NCBI GenBank assembly: GCA_035307765.1
Contig: DATGHU010000007.1
Span: 92,117 to 156,116 of the forward strand
DNA from: a bacterium
GTDB lineage: Bacteria; Sysuimicrobiota; Sysuimicrobiia; Sysuimicrobiales; Segetimicrobiaceae
DNA: 64,000 nt
Direction: 5' to 3'
A model generated the notes under the pieces. The model ran no database searches and was not told where the DNA came from. It saw only the letters and a program-made list of their open reading frames with translations. Position 1 is the first letter of the stretch. Each line of letters opens with the position of its first letter. Positions 62,550 to 64,000 of the stretch are shown in pieces. Both the position numbers and the translations under genes were made by a program.

Positions 62550-63721
62550 TAGTCCTCACCCCCCGGTGTCCCCGTGCCTTGTTTCGTCACCTGCTCCTCG
62601 TACAACCCCCGGTAGCGGAACCCGTGCGACCGCTCGGATCGAACCTTGATCTTCGATTCCACCCAGGCTTTGTAGGCACCCTTGTCCTGCTTGAACTGTT
62701 CCCACTGGCTCTTGTTGTTGTCGAAGGCCGCCTCGTTGACCATGGTGATGCACTGGTCGACCGGGCAGACCGCCTCGCAGACTCCGCAGCCGCAGCAGGA
62801 CTCGGCGTTCAGGTCGTACGTCCCGTCGGGCATGACGTCGAAGCACGAATCGGGGCACTGCAGCCAGCACAGCGTGCACTTGATGCACTTGTCGAAATCG
62901 ACAACCGGCCGCATCGTCCGGGTGGAGAACTTCTTGAAGTAGGGATTCCGCGCCGGCCGGTAGCCGCCGATCTCGTCCCCATACTTGATCGGCTCCCCGA
63001 GCTTGATCGCATCGATCGTGACGCCTTCCCGCATCTTGGTCCAGCCGGGCATGTCGAACCGGTAGGGGACCTCAGGGTTCCCCTCACCCGGCTTCACGGT
63101 GCGTACCGTCGTCTGGTCGTACGCCCGGCGCGCCGACCGAACTTTGAGATCGTCCCGCCACTCATCCTGGATCGCGGCGGTGATGCTGTCGAGGCTCACC
63201 AGTTCCGGGCACACCTTCGGAAGCGCCCCCAGGATCCGGACGTCGGTGTGGTCGTCCTTATACACCCACAGCCCAGAAAAGCTCGGGATCGCCGGGAGCA
63301 CCGCCAGGCGGTAGGGGTGGGTCTTGGTGTGGCAGAACTTGATCAGTTCCTCCGCGGGGAGCGTCGAGGTCACCACCAGCGTGCCGTTCTCGCGGATCTT
63401 CTGATTGATCGGCTGGAGGCCGTACCAGGCCCAGGATTCCACGCCCTTGCACATCATGTCGTCCACGTTGACCGTAACGTCGGTCTGCTCCGGCTCGTAC
63501 TGGGCCATGCTGAGCTGCAGTTCTTCCTCGTCCGGAGCCACGATCGCAAAGTTCTTCGCCGGGATCCCGTTGCGCTCGGGTGAATCCCCATACCGGCCGA
63601 AAGCGGTCCCAATCTTCCCTTCCTTGCGCGCCGCCAAGACGATCCCGCGGCAGATATTCTTCGCCAGGGTCTTCTGGAAGATCCCCCGGTAGACTACCTC
63701 CACCGAGATGGTACGTGCCAT
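62549..63721 (-). CDS. 2-oxoacid:ferredoxin oxidoreductase, fused gamma-delta subunit
   Basis: 390 residues. The N-terminal part (about 1-190) is the gamma domain (RISVEVVYRG-type start, AFGRYGDSPERNG); the C-terminal part is a two-cluster ferredoxin domain with CIKCTLCWLQCP and CCGCGVCEAVCP. The fusion, and the order gamma-delta, alpha, beta, recall oxalate oxidoreductase and some pyruvate synthases. Passes electrons from the thiamine site to external ferredoxin. ATG 63721 has GGAGGTGGGGG upstream; longer frames are not family-like. Confidence 0.9.
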   Translation of the reverse strand: MARTISVEVVYRGIFQKTLAKNICRGIVLAARKEGKIGTAFGRYGDSPERNGIPAKNFAIVAPDEEELQLSMAQYEPEQTDVTVNVDDMMCKGVESWAWYGLQPINQKIRENGTLVVTSTLPAEELIKFCHTKTHPYRLAVLPAIPSFSGLWVYKDDHTDVRILGALPKVCPELVSLDSITAAIQDEWRDDLKVRSARRAYDQTTVRTVKPGEGNPEVPYRFDMPGWTKMREGVTIDAIKLGEPIKYGDEIGGYRPARNPYFKKFSTRTMRPVVDFDKCIKCTLCWLQCPDSCFDVMPDGTYDLNAESCCGCGVCEAVCPVDQCITMVNEAAFDNNKSQWEQFKQDKGAYKAWVESKIKVRSERSHGFRYRGLYEEQVTKQGTGTPGGED

Positions 63722-63740
63722 CCCCCACCTCCTGCCGGGC

Positions 63741-64000
63741 TCACGCCCCGGCTGCGGACCTCGCCCCGGTGCCTGCTCCAGCGCCCGGCGCACGTCCTGC
63801 CTTCTCACCGCCCGCGGAGCGGTCTCCACGTGCGGCCTGACCATCTGCATCCTCTCGCCTCAGCGGGGAGAAGAGGATCTGCTCGATCTCCTCGATGTGG
63901 AGCCGCATTTCGGCCGCGGCCGCCTCTGGATCCCGACTACGGATCGCGTCAAGGATCCGGCGGTGGCCGTTCAGCGACTTCCCGGCACGTCCGGGTCCCT
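63741..64000 (-). CDS. GntR-family regulator (FCD type), C-terminal part; 5' end outside window
   Basis: At least 85 codons of a frame that is open to the window edge and ends in TGA at 63741. GKSLNGHRRILDAIRSRD then AAAAEMRLHIEEIEQIL is the last helix pair of FCD-type effector domains of GntR regulators. The tail after LRRED is Gly/Ala/Arg-rich and of no recognised family. It ends 19 bases before the oxidoreductase operon and probably regulates it. Confidence 0.75.
   Translation of the reverse strand, partial: GPGRAGKSLNGHRRILDAIRSRDPEAAAAEMRLHIEEIEQILFSPLRREDADGQAARGDRSAGGEKAGRAPGAGAGTGARSAAGA

Noticed and set aside
1-64000. CRISPR arrays, insertion sequences or prophage
   Set aside because: No regularly spaced repeats, transposase, integrase or phage structural genes were recognised.

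Overview
The window is very GC-rich and densely coded, with many ATGA, GTGA and TAATG start/stop overlaps, frequent GTG starts and GGAGG-type ribosome binding sites. It holds no phage or insertion-sequence genes and no CRISPR array. The gene content suggests a free-living soil or sediment bacterium, probably from a deep-branching GC-rich lineage represented mainly by metagenome assemblies. Pointers are many ABC importers for peptides, amino acids and sugars, a 2-oxoacid:ferredoxin oxidoreductase with fused gamma-delta subunit, an archaeal/eukaryal-type short prolyl-tRNA synthetase, and a ribDEAH operon behind an FMN riboswitch. A phylum cannot be assigned from the sequence alone.

Layout. (1) 1-2481, plus strand: 3' part of a DMT-superfamily transporter and a group II PLP decarboxylase. 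(2) 2515-5083, minus: a nitroreductase / nitroreductase / M24 creatinase-like locus that carries a frameshift and an unusual domain junction, then a secreted CsgG/TolB-like protein. (3) 5242-8870, plus: a heterodimeric ABC exporter pair with one degenerate ATP site. (4) 9032-10283, plus: pterin-4a-carbinolamine dehydratase and an FAH-family hydrolase, ending at a hairpin shared with the convergent array. (5) 10336-41397, minus: about 31 kb with 27 genes all in one direction, a catabolic island. In transcription order it has an O-methyltransferase, TIM-barrel isomerase, hydantoinase A/B, SDR, a three-subunit molybdenum hydroxylase, aminotransferase, IclR regulator with a perfect palindromic operator candidate, DHDPS-family aldolase, MDR dehydrogenase, an amino-acid-type ABC importer interleaved with enolase-superfamily enzymes, M20 hydrolase, a second aminotransferase, two ceramidase-like zinc hydrolases around a peptide-type ABC importer, an M14 deacylase and a creatininase-family amidohydrolase. 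(6) 41552-47841, plus: argininosuccinate-lyase-like enzyme, sugar-type ABC importer without ATPase, amidohydrolase, HAD hydrolase. (7) 47836-49799, plus: tRNA-Leu(CAG), small HTH and zinc-ribbon proteins, a divergent Fe/Mn superoxide dismutase. (8) 49757-59991, minus: YtcJ-type amidohydrolase, riboflavin operon with riboswitch, YbaK, cytochrome c lipoprotein, TlpA-like thioredoxin, prolyl-tRNA synthetase with structured leader, rhodanese, and a truncated LivH permease. (9) 60269-64000, minus: oxidoreductase beta, alpha and gamma-delta subunits, with the end of a GntR regulator upstream.

How it fits together. The central island looks like a scavenging platform: importers bring in small amino- or acid-substituted compounds, hydrolases (M20, M14, creatininase, hydantoinase, ceramidase-like) remove acyl or amide groups, aminotransferases and dehydrogenases oxidise the products, and acid-sugar dehydratases plus a DHDPS-type aldolase yield central oxoacids. 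The actual substrates are not readable from the sequence. No gap longer than 300 bases is wholly without an annotated feature; the emptiest stretch is 59566-60268, which holds only the LivH remnant and one inverted repeat.
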